DNA of 64,000 bases from Symbiodinium natans (taxonomy: Eukaryota; Sar; Dinophyceae; Suessiales; Symbiodiniaceae). The DNA lies in the NCBI GenBank assembly GCA_905221605.1, contig CAJNDS010001090.1, positions 670,001 to 734,000 on the forward strand. The letters run 5' to 3'. Both the position numbers and the translations under genes were made by a program. Of the stretch, positions 31,825 to 41,092 are shown in pieces (within the stretch, counting starts at the first letter, position 1; the number at the start of each line of letters is the position of its first letter). The notes under the pieces were generated by a model that saw nothing but the letters and a program-made list of their open reading frames with translations, was not told where the DNA came from and ran no database searches.

Positions 31825-32619
31825 TCACCTTTTTGCCTTTTTCCTTAAGAAGTTTTCGAAAACAGCCTTAAGGGTTTGACGGACGTCAACTGCACCAACC
31901 AAAGTATTGCCATGAACGTATGACTCCAGCTTTGTTCGAGAGGGATGGTCAGCAGGGTTAGACGGAGAAGGAACCCTGGCGTACCATGCTTTGACATCGA
32001 ACTGCTCCTCGCTCTCCAGCAAGACATTTAGAAGTGCTTGTGCATTGTCAGATCTCGTGCAGCCTGAAATCGCGATGTCGCGGGAGGCGTTGTTATCAAC
32101 GAACCACAGCACAGGTGCATGTCTGATAACGTGTCCCCACACAAGCTGCGAAACGATGACTGCCAAAAGTTCAGCTTCAAAAATGACTGTCTTTCGAAAA
32201 CCCTCGGTCAATGCTTCCATCTGCCAGCGCTCGAGTTGCTCGGAAAAGGCGCCTAGAAGTTTACCTCTGTCAGAGAACAGCAGGCCGCCAATACCGCACA
32301 CCCAGTCCGATGCCTCTGGGTCGAAGCAGGCGTCCGTGAAGATGACGAATTTTTCTCGCAAAGATCCATTCAAGACTCTGGGTTTGTGCTCCAGAAGCAT
32401 CTTCCTGAACCTGTCCAAAGCGAAAACGCAATCCTCACACAAGGTATCGGACACATCACTATAGGCGTGCTTGGTGACCTGTCTGAGGCACATCCTAGCG
32501 GACCTTCCAAACAATTGACTGTCAGCAAACTGCATGCGTCCCCTTAACCTCAAGGCTAACGGCTGTTTGAGGGCACCAGCGTCGAGTACGTCGCCAATGG
32601 ACCCACAGAGTTCGCTCAC
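31825..32619 (-). CDS. RNase H domain of the YR retrotransposon
   Basis: The frame has all four RNase H acidic residues in order: Asp in FTDACFD (about 32,335), Glu in FEAELLAV (about 32,178), Asp in FVDNNAS (about 32,098) and Asp in NPADHPSR (about 31,948). It degrades RNA in RNA:DNA hybrids during reverse transcription. It overlaps the RT frame by four bases (GTGA), and the first in-frame codon there is GTG, so it has no ATG of its own and must be reached by frameshift, splicing or reinitiation. The fold stays intact in this copy although upstream frames are broken. Confidence 0.8.
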   Translation of the reverse strand: MSELCGSIGDVLDAGALKQPLALRLRGRMQFADSQLFGRSARMCLRQVTKHAYSDVSDTLCEDCVFALDRFRKMLLEHKPRVLNGSLREKFVIFTDACFDPEASDWVCGIGGLLFSDRGKLLGAFSEQLERWQMEALTEGFRKTVIFEAELLAVIVSQLVWGHVIRHAPVLWFVDNNASRDIAISGCTRSDNAQALLNVLLESEEQFDVKAWYARVPSPSNPADHPSRTKLESYVHGNTLVGAVDVRQTLKAVFENFLRKKAKR

Positions 32620-34445
32620 CCTGGATGGGTGTTTGCAAACTTCACAACTTTGTTCGCGCTCTCCTCCAAATCGACGACGATGCCAAGAGCTTCGAAAGAC
32701 CTCCTGAACGGCAAGTCCTTCTTTCCGTCACTGGACAGTGTCCAGCCCAGGAGCTTGAATAAGCGTTTGATGGTATCGTCAGTGCTGTGTGCAAGGTTGC
32801 CCGAACAAATCGTGATGAAGTCATCAAAATAGCAAACCCAAGGGAGGCTTAACCCAACAGTCCCTATGAACCAGATGCTATGCACGACGCGTAGAAACGA
32901 ATAAACGCTTCTGCACGCGCCGAAAGGCAACGCTTTGAGCCTGAAGCATACGGGGGCGGCACGCTCATGGTCCCAGATGCAAACAAACGAGCACCAAGCG
33001 GAACTCTGGGACACCGCCAGCTGTCGATACGCTGCTTTCAAATCATGGGTACGACCCAAGAGTGGCTCATTGGTGGACCTCATGAGCTGAATGGCAAGTG
33101 CAGCAAGAACGTCGGTGGAATGGGGCTTTGGAGACTCATTTGTTTGGACACACGAGTTGACGTGCGATGCACTGAGGTCGTCGATCAGGCGCACCTTTGA
33201 CCCTTGCTGGATCCCGAACCGGCGAGAGACTACTGAACCGTTAGGCAGCTCAGACGGATCAAAGGGCCCTTCCAACCAACCTTTCTGTAGCTCTTCAAGG
33301 GTTTGCATTTTTACCTCTTGGTCAAGCATGTCACCCTGCGACTTAACACTCCGGAAGACACTGTGCCTGCCCTCATCGGCGGTGTCTCGCAACAAGTCCT
33401 CGGACATTGCAGCGGGTTTGAAAACAGGGTTAAATAACCCAGTACTCGGAACTTCACCAGTCAACACGGTCCCTGAAATCACCTCCTCGATGACTGTTTT
33501 GTCAGGGTAGTTGAGGTCATCTAAGATTTCGCGCCAGACAAGAAGGTTTTTAGGTTCAAGGATGCCTCGAACGTCGGGATGCATGCCATCCTTGAGTTTG
33601 CATTCTTCTGTCCTGAGTTCCAAGCACCGTTTGAACCATTTTTCAAACCAAGCTGTGCGCTTCTCTTCAAGGGCCGACGCTGTCGTCGCATTGCAGTTCA
33701 CTTCGACGGCTTGAAGAAGTTCGCTGGGTAATTGTGCTTCTTGGGCCACAGGGTGGACAGCTTTGCAAGCACACTGAATGAATTCACTTGGCGACCACGG
33801 AATGCCCCACGCCAATTCAACATGCCTACGGGTTTCCTCATCCTGCTTTCCCATTTTAACCGGACTGAGACGCAGCAACTGAGCATAGGGAGGTATGACT
33901 GTCAAGCTGCATTGACAATCCGCAGGCACCGGCCAAGCCTGCTCGAGGCGTTGCGTGGGTTGGCAAGGCGGGACCAGGCTGGCGGCGGGCCCCCGGACCA
34001 CGCAAGTGGTCTTGTACTCCGGGACCAAGGGTGGCACTTTGCTAGCTTTTGGTTGAAGTCCAGCCAAGCTGCGCAACGCCGGAAGCTGGAGGCCCGGCGG
34101 CTCGACAGTGGGAAGAGCACTCGCGAAGCACTGTGCAATGGCATGAGCTAAGGGACGAGGGTAGGCGGTCTCCCGACTGGTGGCGAAACCGTTGGGGGCC
34201 GTGGGGTCGACGCCCCAAGACGCGTGCACAGGGCAGCCGGGGCACAGTTTGCACAAGGACTCGAAAGAAGGATGCGTGTAGGCAATCCGGGTGAACTTGG
34301 GACGGTCGCCACCATAGGCGCACGCCTGGTGATCCACATAGCGGAAAGCATGAGCCACGTCGCGCCAAAAGGAAGTCTTCCAAAACAAGGATGACCGCGG
34401 ATTCTCCACAGCAATCAAGATGCCACGCTGCAAACCCAGGCGCAC
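32616..34445 (-). CDS. Reverse transcriptase with end of methyltransferase-like domain
   Basis: The frame begins without an ATG at the C-terminal part of the methyltransferase-like domain (ENPRSSLFW, about 34,380-34,415), then a linker of about 250 residues, then RT: KVRLIDDLS finger motif, THDLKAAYRQLAVS (motif A, about 33,010-33,048), ALPFGACRSVYSFLRV (motif B) and CYFDDFITIC (motif C, about 32,815-32,840). The catalytic box is YFDD, not the commoner YADD/YVDD; both aspartates are kept. The stop overlaps the RNase H frame. Function: copying element RNA into DNA. Confidence 0.85.
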   Translation of the reverse strand: MRLGLQRGILIAVENPRSSLFWKTSFWRDVAHAFRYVDHQACAYGGDRPKFTRIAYTHPSFESLCKLCPGCPVHASWGVDPTAPNGFATSRETAYPRPLAHAIAQCFASALPTVEPPGLQLPALRSLAGLQPKASKVPPLVPEYKTTCVVRGPAASLVPPCQPTQRLEQAWPVPADCQCSLTVIPPYAQLLRLSPVKMGKQDEETRRHVELAWGIPWSPSEFIQCACKAVHPVAQEAQLPSELLQAVEVNCNATTASALEEKRTAWFEKWFKRCLELRTEECKLKDGMHPDVRGILEPKNLLVWREILDDLNYPDKTVIEEVISGTVLTGEVPSTGLFNPVFKPAAMSEDLLRDTADEGRHSVFRSVKSQGDMLDQEVKMQTLEELQKGWLEGPFDPSELPNGSVVSRRFGIQQGSKVRLIDDLSASHVNSCVQTNESPKPHSTDVLAALAIQLMRSTNEPLLGRTHDLKAAYRQLAVSQSSAWCSFVCIWDHERAAPVCFRLKALPFGACRSVYSFLRVVHSIWFIGTVGLSLPWVCYFDDFITICSGNLAHSTDDTIKRLFKLLGWTLSSDGKKDLPFRRSFEALGIVVDLEESANKVVKFANTHPG

Positions 34446-35789
34446 GGCCTGGCGAAGCGAGCATCACCGGGGGGGAGATCGGGCATACCGTCCGGGTGAC
34501 GGTCTGACCGCAGAGGCCGGGGCACAGGCACCGGGTTGCCCTGGCTGTCCCAGCATGGAATGCCACGGGCCATAGAACACGTGCCACAAGCCGGAGCGGC
34601 GAACAACCCCAAGACGCGCGGGTTTTGCACAAGTTGGAGCAGCTGGGCAAGGCCGTCTGGCGTAGAGACATCGAGCACCCAGGGCGGGGCGGCACACCCA
34701 ACGCTTTTGACCTTGTCCAAAACCAAGTGCACGCAGGGCCGCAGTGACGCGACCAGATCCGGAAAACAACTCCAAAATTAAAGGCGGGGTGGGGGGCGTG
34801 AGGGGCCGCACAGGGGCAGGCTGGACTAGGGAACCGGGACTAAGGAAACCCAAACTAAGGAGCTCCTGTCTTTCCTTCTCGAACAGCCGCTCCCAACCCT
34901 GAAGGCAATATCCCACAAGCAAACACCGAACGCCTTTCCAAGGAAGTGTGGCATGCAGGCGGCTGGCGTCTAAGGTCTGGGGCCCCAAACTGACGCGGAG
35001 CCGTATGCCCAGGACATCGTGCCCCGCCAGCGGAACACCGCCAACGGGAGATTCTTGCCAGACATCGCCGTCCCGGAAAAGGCTGAGCGGCAGAAGCAGG
35101 TTGGGGAAACCAGGCACGTTGCAGGAGTCAACGTGCGGTTCCGCGCGCAGGTTTGTGAACACAGCAGCATTCGTGAATGCGTGGCCAGGGAAGTGCTGGC
35201 GAAGCAGAGCACAAAAGAACCGTGACACAGCTGGGAAACGCTTCGTGAAGCCGCGAACGCCCGCACGGGCACCCCAGGTCCACATGCCGCAGGTCCAGGA
35301 GTGAGAGGCACTATGCGCGTGGCCCCGTGCAGGGACCTCAGAGGGAAGCAGGCAAAGAATGCGCCTGGCAGCCTCCAGCGAAGGGCTGTTGACAAAGGTG
35401 CGGGCAAGATGCTCCGCACGAGCCACGTCCACGACCCACTGGCAGGGCGAAGGCTGTTCACGTAAGTCAAGAGCCACAGCGGGCCTGGGAGCAGAGCAGG
35501 ATGCGTTATCAGCACGGACTGGCACCGGCACATTCGCTTCACTTACAGGTGCTTTAGGGTGGGGCTCGGCAGTGCAGGTGCTTAAGGAGGGAGCAACCGG
35601 GGGCCTAGGGGAGGGAGGAGACTTAGGGAGCAGAGACACGGGCTCACCAAGGGGCTTGGATGCAGGAGAAAGATTGGCCCGGTCGCGAACTTCCAGAACA
35701 GGTTGGCCTGAGGCGGGGAGATCGCGAGACTCATCTGTGCAAAGGGCAGGAGTCAGCACCTGCGGGGGAAGGTCAAACACCTTCGCCAC
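34415..35789 (-). CDS. Methyltransferase-like domain of the YR retrotransposon (two frames)
   Basis: One frame (35,789-34,464, starting at GTG, so probably continuous with upstream) ends with LILELFSGSGRVTAALRALG at about 34,744-34,790, the SAM-binding motif I pattern of cytosine-C5-type methyltransferases. A second frame (34,732-34,415) continues with a Cys-containing loop APACGTCSMARGIP (34,559-34,609), and a third frame (next feature downstream) supplies ENPRSSLFW. All three motifs belong to one domain, so two frameshifts split it here. YR retrotransposons of the DIRS type carry methyltransferase domains of uncertain role. The N-terminal 300 residues are Pro/Ser-rich and unrecognised. Confidence 0.6.
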
Positions 35790-35852
35790 CTCAGGCTGGC
35801 TAGCAGAAAACGAATTCGAAGTGACACTGGTCGAAGCGGCTTTTGGCGATAG

Positions 35853-36401
35853 TCACTCTTTGCGCTGACACTGCATGAGGCTATGATTGCCGAAACATCG
35901 CGCGCAGACATGGGCACGGGAGCAGTTGGCCACCCGGCACTCCCCAAGGCTGAACCCGTAGCAGATGGCTTTGCCATCGGGCGTTTGGGCTTTGCCGGCC
36001 GTGCTTCCACGAGGGATCAAAACGAAGGAAACACGATATGACGAGAGTGCTTCAAAGAGGGCGTCATCCATGGCACGGGTTCCATCACTCTTGCGCCGGG
36101 GCCGGATTCCTTTCTCAAGCATCCACACATGGTCAGCCTCGACAACTTGATGCAGCTGGCAAGCACCCCCTGGCAGGGCGTCTGGGTTTGTCAGGTGTCG
36201 CATCAGCTCGTTGACATATTTTTCATGTGCAAGAAAATCAACCACATCGGCAAATGCCAGCGCCAGTCCTCGACGACGGAATGCTGCAGAGAGGAGCAAG
36301 GGGTTGTGAACTTGGGCGTCACACGGGAGCTCCTGGTCCTTGAGGACAAGCCGCTGCTGCTCCAACTCAACGACACGGGCGAGGGGCTTAGCAAGGGCCA
36401 C
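35853..36401 (-). CDS. Gag-like C-terminal part with CCCH and CCHC-like zinc fingers
   Basis: The last 36 residues hold Cys147-x7-Cys155-x4-Cys160-x3-His164, a CCCH finger, followed at once by Cys166-x2-Cys169-x3-His173-x4-Cys178, a near zinc knuckle. Such fingers bind RNA, which suits a gag/nucleocapsid role. Upstream the same frame stays open to about 36,425 (PEKCTSRLSEVALAKP), so the ATG at 36,401 is probably internal. The next upstream part is in another frame. Confidence 0.6.
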   Translation of the reverse strand: MALAKPLARVVELEQQRLVLKDQELPCDAQVHNPLLLSAAFRRRGLALAFADVVDFLAHEKYVNELMRHLTNPDALPGGACQLHQVVEADHVWMLEKGIRPRRKSDGTRAMDDALFEALSSYRVSFVLIPRGSTAGKAQTPDGKAICYGFSLGECRVANCSRAHVCARCFGNHSLMQCQRKE

Positions 36402-36406
36402 CTCGC

Positions 36407-36818
36407 TTAAGCGGGAGGTGCATTTCTCAGGGGCGATAATTCCAACAGGGCCCGGCTGGGCTCCGCATCACCTTCTATGATCACACCGGAAACCTTGGCC
36501 GTTAAAGCCGCCATGCGTTTGTCGCGCTCTGCTTCTGCAAGGGGTCGGGCGGCAGAGGCACTGGGGTTGGTCTCCTGGTCCTTGAGATCGGCCAAGGTAT
36601 ATAAGTGTTTGCGCCTCGAAGACGAGCCGGCGTACGCTCGCAGCTTCCCCTGCTGATGCAGAGGGGATGGAGGTTTGGACCCAAGTATGCCACTGATCAT
36701 CGGCTAACTGTTGACCTGGTTGCCCCACGCAATAAGCAAGCTGCCCAAGAGTCTCAAAACCCAGACGTGTCAAGGTACGGATGAGGGGCTCGCCGATGCG
36801 ATGCGGAACAGCTTGCAT
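36407..36818 (-). CDS. Gag-like N-terminal part, split between two frames
   Basis: Frame one (36,818-36,468) reads LTRLGFETLGQLAYCVGQPG and later FEAQTLIYLGRSQ. Frame two (36,700-36,407) continues ADLKDQETNPSAS and AERDKRMAAL, then EGDAEPSRALLEL. The order and spacing are those of one protein, so there is a frame change near 36,600 and another near 36,430. I recognise this as the gag-like section found between recombinase and RT in such elements; the biochemical role is inferred. Confidence 0.5.
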
Positions 36819-36976
36819 CTCGCCTGAAAGTGAGCGGCAGACTCCAGCACAGACATGGGGCTCTCACGCAGCGCACTCGAGAGGCTACTTGGGGGCACCT
36901 ACTTCACATGACTGAGTGTACTCGATCAACTTCACATGACTGAGTGTACCTGAGCATCAAGATGGAAAACAAACAT

Positions 36977-38550
36977 TCAGGAATCAACACAACAAATCAT
37001 GGCATGAAAGCATTGATCATGTCGTCGCCAACCGACCGCATCCAGGTCGGCATCCTCGGCAACTCTGTACGCATCGGAGCGCACACGTCCGCATGCCAGA
37101 ACTTGAAGGTGCGCATCAAGATTGCTTTGGCCGCGGACCAAGTGCAACTTGCGGGAACGACGGTGGATCACCCAGACGTCGGACTCATCTCGCGTCTCAG
37201 GCAGAAAGCGGCGGGCCTTTTTGCTGAGGGGAGGGCTCGAGGAATGGGTCACACTGTCCGAGCTGCTGCTTCGGGAGGCCTCAGAATCAGAGGAATCCTC
37301 ACTACTCTCATGCGCAGACTCCTCGGCTTCGGAGGCGGAATCTTCAACCTTGATGGCTCCGGAGGGTCTCACGACAGGCAAAATCGGTGTTGGGCCAGGA
37401 GAAGCTTCACAGGACTCACTCCAGAAAGCACGTAAAGGAGCATCTGGCACGAACACCCCAAGAGCCACCTGATGTAACAAGCGAGAAAAGGCCAACGACG
37501 GGGCCGCGCTGAGATCACGACTGTACACAACCTCAGTCGTGAGTTGATTGCGAGCATGCCGACCCAAGACAGCACAAGTATCACGGTCCATGCCAGCGCG
37601 CGTGCCAGCCTTGGATGCCCAGGACAGGCCAGTGACCTTGAGGGAATGTGAGGACACGCCCGAATCCTCAGGCAAATCGAGGGCTTGACGAAGCATCCTG
37701 GACACTTCTTGCGAAGACACGGGGCGAGCACAGAGGGCAGAGCACTCAGCATCAAGGGGTGACGGAAAATGGGCCCGTCAATCTTGCCACTTAAACACAG
37801 GTTAACGGCTTCAAACGCCTGGATTGCAAGAGGCAACCAGGGACGAGAGACCACTCCCTGTGCAGGGACCAAGATATGCAGAAACTGCGCCTTTTTCTTA
37901 GCGGTGGTCGAGGTCTTGTGACGACCCGTTCGAATCTGCAGGAAGCCCGAAACACCATCGAAATCGCACTCCAGGTCCCAGATGCACTGCAGGTCAGAGT
38001 GCCGACATCGTCCATAGACGGCGATCAAGGCATACTCAGCGAAGCAACGCAACAGGGGGTCGTCGCTGCCTTCGAGAAGTTCATGCAATTTGCGAACCTG
38101 ATCAACTGTTAGTGCACGAGCCTGCTTGAGCCATCGGGTCTTAGCAGCCAGCTGCTGACTGGCACCGACGATGCGCCTGCTAGAAATGCATACCTGCACA
38201 TCCACCTCAAGGACATAGTGCAAGAACCGCATGGCAGAAAGCAACGTCGAACCGCTGGTCGGAGGCTTGTTTTCTTTCTTCAAGTACTGAAAATGTTCCC
38301 AAACAAGAGTCTCTTGGAACACACCCGAGAAGGACAGATTTGCAAGGGGCTGACCATCGACCCAACGAAGGTAGGCGAGGAGGGAATTGGCCCTCTTGAT
38401 CAGCGTGTAGGGACTGCGGAGCCCCGTCCTGGCCTCAATCCTCAGGGTCAGGCGGTTGCCCTGTGCACCGTTCCACGACGACACACAACTTATTGATTGC
38501 AATGTGAAGCAAACTTCCAAGGGTCTCATTAATATTGCAGTCAGCAACAT
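36977..38550 (-). CDS. Tyrosine recombinase of the YR retrotransposon, one frameshift
   Basis: Frame one (from 38,550) carries an N-terminal helical region (TLIKRANSLLAYLRWVDG), box I VYGRCRHSDL with the catalytic Arg183, and Lys212 in RTGRHKTS, up to KIDGPIFRHP. The frame then changes near 37,745, and frame two (to 36,977) carries SSHSLKVTGLSW (box II His, with Lys where Arg is usual), LGRHARN and the nucleophile Tyr in VVYSRD. The set R-K-HxxK-H-Y is complete. The enzyme would join or integrate the circular DNA copy. After the recombinase, frame two continues into a Ser/Glu-rich acidic linker (SEAEESAHESSEDSSDSE) before stopping. Confidence 0.75.
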
Positions 38551-39172
38551 TGGAAATCGTAGTCTGAAAGAAGGACCTCAGGTCGGGCACACGGTCCAAG
38601 CACTCGACCATCCGGTCAGGCGTGCTCACCTCAGGTGGTAACAAGGGCTCCAAGGATGGGGATTGCACAGCAAAGTCGGCATCATCACTGAAAATGCACT
38701 TCATAGGACCTTGTTCCCACGGTAGACGGATTTGCGTCAAATTTCGGGATGCAACAACCTGTTGGCAAACAATCTGATCAATGAAGCTGGTGTCAACGCT
38801 TGACTCGAGAGGTAAACCTGTGCAACCCTCAGAATCAGGATGACGGGCGTCATCTTCCGTGTCAGGAGAGCAAGCCCCCAGCGGGCCAACACCTGCATCT
38901 TCGGTGACGTTGAAGTCGCCATCGGACACAGAGACATTGTCGGAAAGAACAGAAGCAGTCCCTAAACTCCCCCCAACAGAAGCATTCCCTAAACTCCCCC
39001 CTTTATCCGAAAGCACAGTCAGCGGCCCAGGCGCAGGGGCCTCGAGTGCAATCACTGCACAGGCAGGCGGAGTCAGGAAGGTCGGGGGCTCAGGTGGGAA
39101 AGGATGCTCCGCGACTGCGACCCAGCTGCTGGCCGAACCGGAGGCGTCAGTAGCACTGGCCGGATCGGACAT
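38435..39172 (-). CDS. N-terminal region of the YR element, unknown function (245 aa)
   Basis: The frame is open further upstream; the first ATG is at 39,172-39,170. The first half is Ser/Ala/Pro/Asp-rich and likely disordered, with a tandem repeat GGSLGNASV/GGSLGTASV. The second half has predicted helices (PDLRSFFQTTISNV, LGSLLHIAINKLCVVVE). It overlaps the start of the recombinase frame by 116 bases in a different frame. No domain is recognised; it may be the leading part of one polyprotein with the recombinase. Confidence 0.5.
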   Translation of the reverse strand: MSDPASATDASGSASSWVAVAEHPFPPEPPTFLTPPACAVIALEAPAPGPLTVLSDKGGSLGNASVGGSLGTASVLSDNVSVSDGDFNVTEDAGVGPLGACSPDTEDDARHPDSEGCTGLPLESSVDTSFIDQIVCQQVVASRNLTQIRLPWEQGPMKCIFSDDADFAVQSPSLEPLLPPEVSTPDRMVECLDRVPDLRSFFQTTISNVADCNINETLGSLLHIAINKLCVVVERCTGQPPDPED

Positions 39173-39470
39173 GCTTAAGAAGGCAAAGCGAGCAGCACTC
39201 GAAAGCAAGCGTGAGGACCCTTGGCCGTGCAAAGCAGCAACGGCCAGCTGCGAAAAGGCAATGCCAGCAAAATCCTGGATCCCTCGCTCTGGCTCAGAAG
39301 CACGGCAACCAAATTGCTGTCAGCGACAAAAGACCAAAGGCTGGGGGGAGCAGCAATCTGATCACGCAACAGATCGTCGTAGAAGGCTCGTGGGCGCAAC
39401 AAAACTGGCCGAAAAGGCGGCAGAGGCCCCGCAAGGATCAAAACGCGAACGCAGCCTCAGGCCCAAAGCA

Positions 39471-39637
39471 AAGCGAATTTTCTGCATCTCTCAGCTGTCA
39501 GCCACTGTTACCGGGCATGAAGACTGCATACAAGCTGTCAAGGTGACATGCAGAGAGAACAAGAAAGATTGGCATGCAGAAAATTTTTGAAAGCACTGTG
39601 AAAACTCTTTTTGTTTTTCTTAAAGGCACGGTTGCAG
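39471..39637 (-). repeat. Split direct repeat A, 5'-terminal copy
   Basis: 167 bp, the 5' terminus of the YR element on minus. An 11-T run (poly-A on minus) adjoins it outside the element. Confidence 0.95.
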
Positions 39638-40707
39638 TTTTTTTTTTTCCCCTGGCGCCTCTTTACTACATCAGTAGCACAGTAGGCCGGTCTTGTTGGG
39701 CTCGACGAAAAGGGTGAAACAGAGTCAGCGCACACAACCCGCCAGACACAACACGAAACCACCAAAGAACAGACACCGAAGAAACAAAGCGAGCAATCGC
39801 GCTAAACTACTAGATACCCCACGGACTCAGTACTCGAGGTCGTCAATGAAGTCCCGGTTCACAAGGAAGCACGGAGCTTGTGGGGGAATCGCAAAATGCG
39901 ACATTGCAGGAGCGGTAGAACTTCCATTGTATACACTGCCTTGGTCCAGGCAGCACCGTCAGGCAACATCCAGGCAGGCGGTGAGCCTGCTTGTCCCGCC
40001 ACAGGCCATGCGCAGGCAATGACGGCCTTTTTGAAGGCCAGGTTGCTCCACAGGTTCTCTATGGCCCCTTGCCAAGGCAGTGGGTGCATATTCTCCACAT
40101 AGAAGTGTCCACAACCAGGGAGGAGAAGCACTATCGAGTTGGCTTCCCCTGCATCCGCACTCGGCCGGGATACAACAAAGGGGAGGGTTGAACTGCCATG
40201 GCTCGCCGTGATCCAGGTGTTTTCACGCCCCGCTGCGAGCGGAGGGGCGACCAATGGAGGAGACTGCAGGTTCTCCAGGCCAAGGGGCTCTTGCAATGCC
40301 ATGGCGAAGAAGGAGCAGCCTACCTAATTGATGGGGCAAGGTAGAGGAAGACAGGGTCTAGCGATGGGGCAACAAGTCTGGCGACAGCTGGGTCTCAAAG
40401 CCGAGGGGTTCTTGCAGTGCCATGGCACAGAAACGGCCACCTACCCGGTCAAAGAGGGGCAGAGGAGAGGAAGACTGGAACATCCAGGCAGGACCGGTCC
40501 AGAGCAGTCCGTGGCAGATGGCCAGTGGAGCAACCACAAAAGAAAGGCCCCCCGTCACCACAGGCACACCGCGGGGCCGACACAGACGGGTGTTCACAGC
40601 TGCAAGCTGTGAGCACACAGAAGACAAGCACGGTCCAATCCGTGACATAGACTACGAGAGGGTTGCCAAACCAAGAATATCCCAAGGTAGTCTTGCGGCA
40701 TGTATCG
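39638..40707. other. Retroposed or repeat-derived flank between the two retroelements
   Basis: Contains repeat copy 2 (39,654-39,689) with poly(A) on minus, then sequence related to 30,324-30,560. A minus frame of 147 codons (39,859-40,302, starts MALQEPLGLE) and a second of 96 codons (40,358-40,648) share the MALQEPLG segment, so the region holds an imperfect internal duplication (about 40,250-40,305 and 40,380-40,430). No recognised domain. The copia element is inserted at its right edge. Confidence 0.5.
40699..40707. repeat. Target-site duplication, left copy (CATGTATCG)
   Basis: CATGTATCG directly precedes the left LTR and recurs at 50,605-50,613 directly after the right LTR. Up to 9 bp are shared, of which CG might instead belong to the LTR end. 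Confidence 0.85.
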
Positions 40708-41079
40708 TGAAAAACCGAAGGTCCCTCTGGTACCTTTTCCCTTGAAAGCACGAACCCTGACCTCTCACACAAGTGCGGACAGCTCTCTCTTTTTCACAGT
40801 CAGAGCCACTTGAGCCAAAAGTCACGAAGTGCACAAACTAAACGAATTCTCTCTTGTGAGCTTAAACTCAGCTTCAGAACGAAGTTCCTACACACTGCAC
40901 ACTCACTTTAAATAGCGTATTGGGCAAAAACACACTCGTATGATTTCCTTGGAAATCAACGAGGCATAAACCATCGAGGATGGGATCACAAGGATTCCCA
41001 ATCACTCCGAAGCAAAACAAACCTATACAAGCTGATCCAAAACATGACAAAAACATCACTGATCAGCCACAATCTTCCA
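40708..41079 (-). repeat. 3' LTR of copia element
   Basis: On minus it starts TGGAAGATTG and ends GGTTTTTCA, the TG...CA termini. It contains TTTTGGCTCAAG (40,809-40,820), 12 bases identical to the end of the dinoflagellate SL. Confidence 0.96.
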
Positions 41080-41092
41080 CCCCCCGCATTTT
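41080..41092 (-). other. Polypurine tract
   Basis: AAAATGCGGGGGG on minus lies directly before the 3' LTR, the expected place of the plus-strand primer. Confidence 0.8.

Larger units (their letters stand above)
30974..39637 (-). mobile_element. Tyrosine-recombinase retrotransposon with split direct repeats
   Basis: About 8.66 kb. Read on minus, the order is repeat A (39,637-39,471), coding region, repeat B (31,810-31,550), repeat A (31,495-31,329), repeat B (31,234-30,974). This A-internal-B-A-B layout is the split direct repeat of Ngaro/PAT-type YR retrotransposons, which replicate through a circular intermediate joined by the recombinase. Both A copies and both B copies look identical, so insertion is recent. 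The coding order is unusual: acidic N-terminal region, tyrosine recombinase, gag-like part with CCCH and CCHC-like fingers, methyltransferase-like domain, reverse transcriptase, RNase H. The frame changes several times, so the copy is either dead or relies on frameshifts or splicing. Small gaps (54 and 94 bp) separate the B, A and B units. Confidence 0.85.

Noticed and set aside
31024-31871. Duplicated small plus-strand ORFs with the same protein reading
   Set aside because: They come from the two copies of split direct repeat B and are antisense to the element; the duplication explains them.
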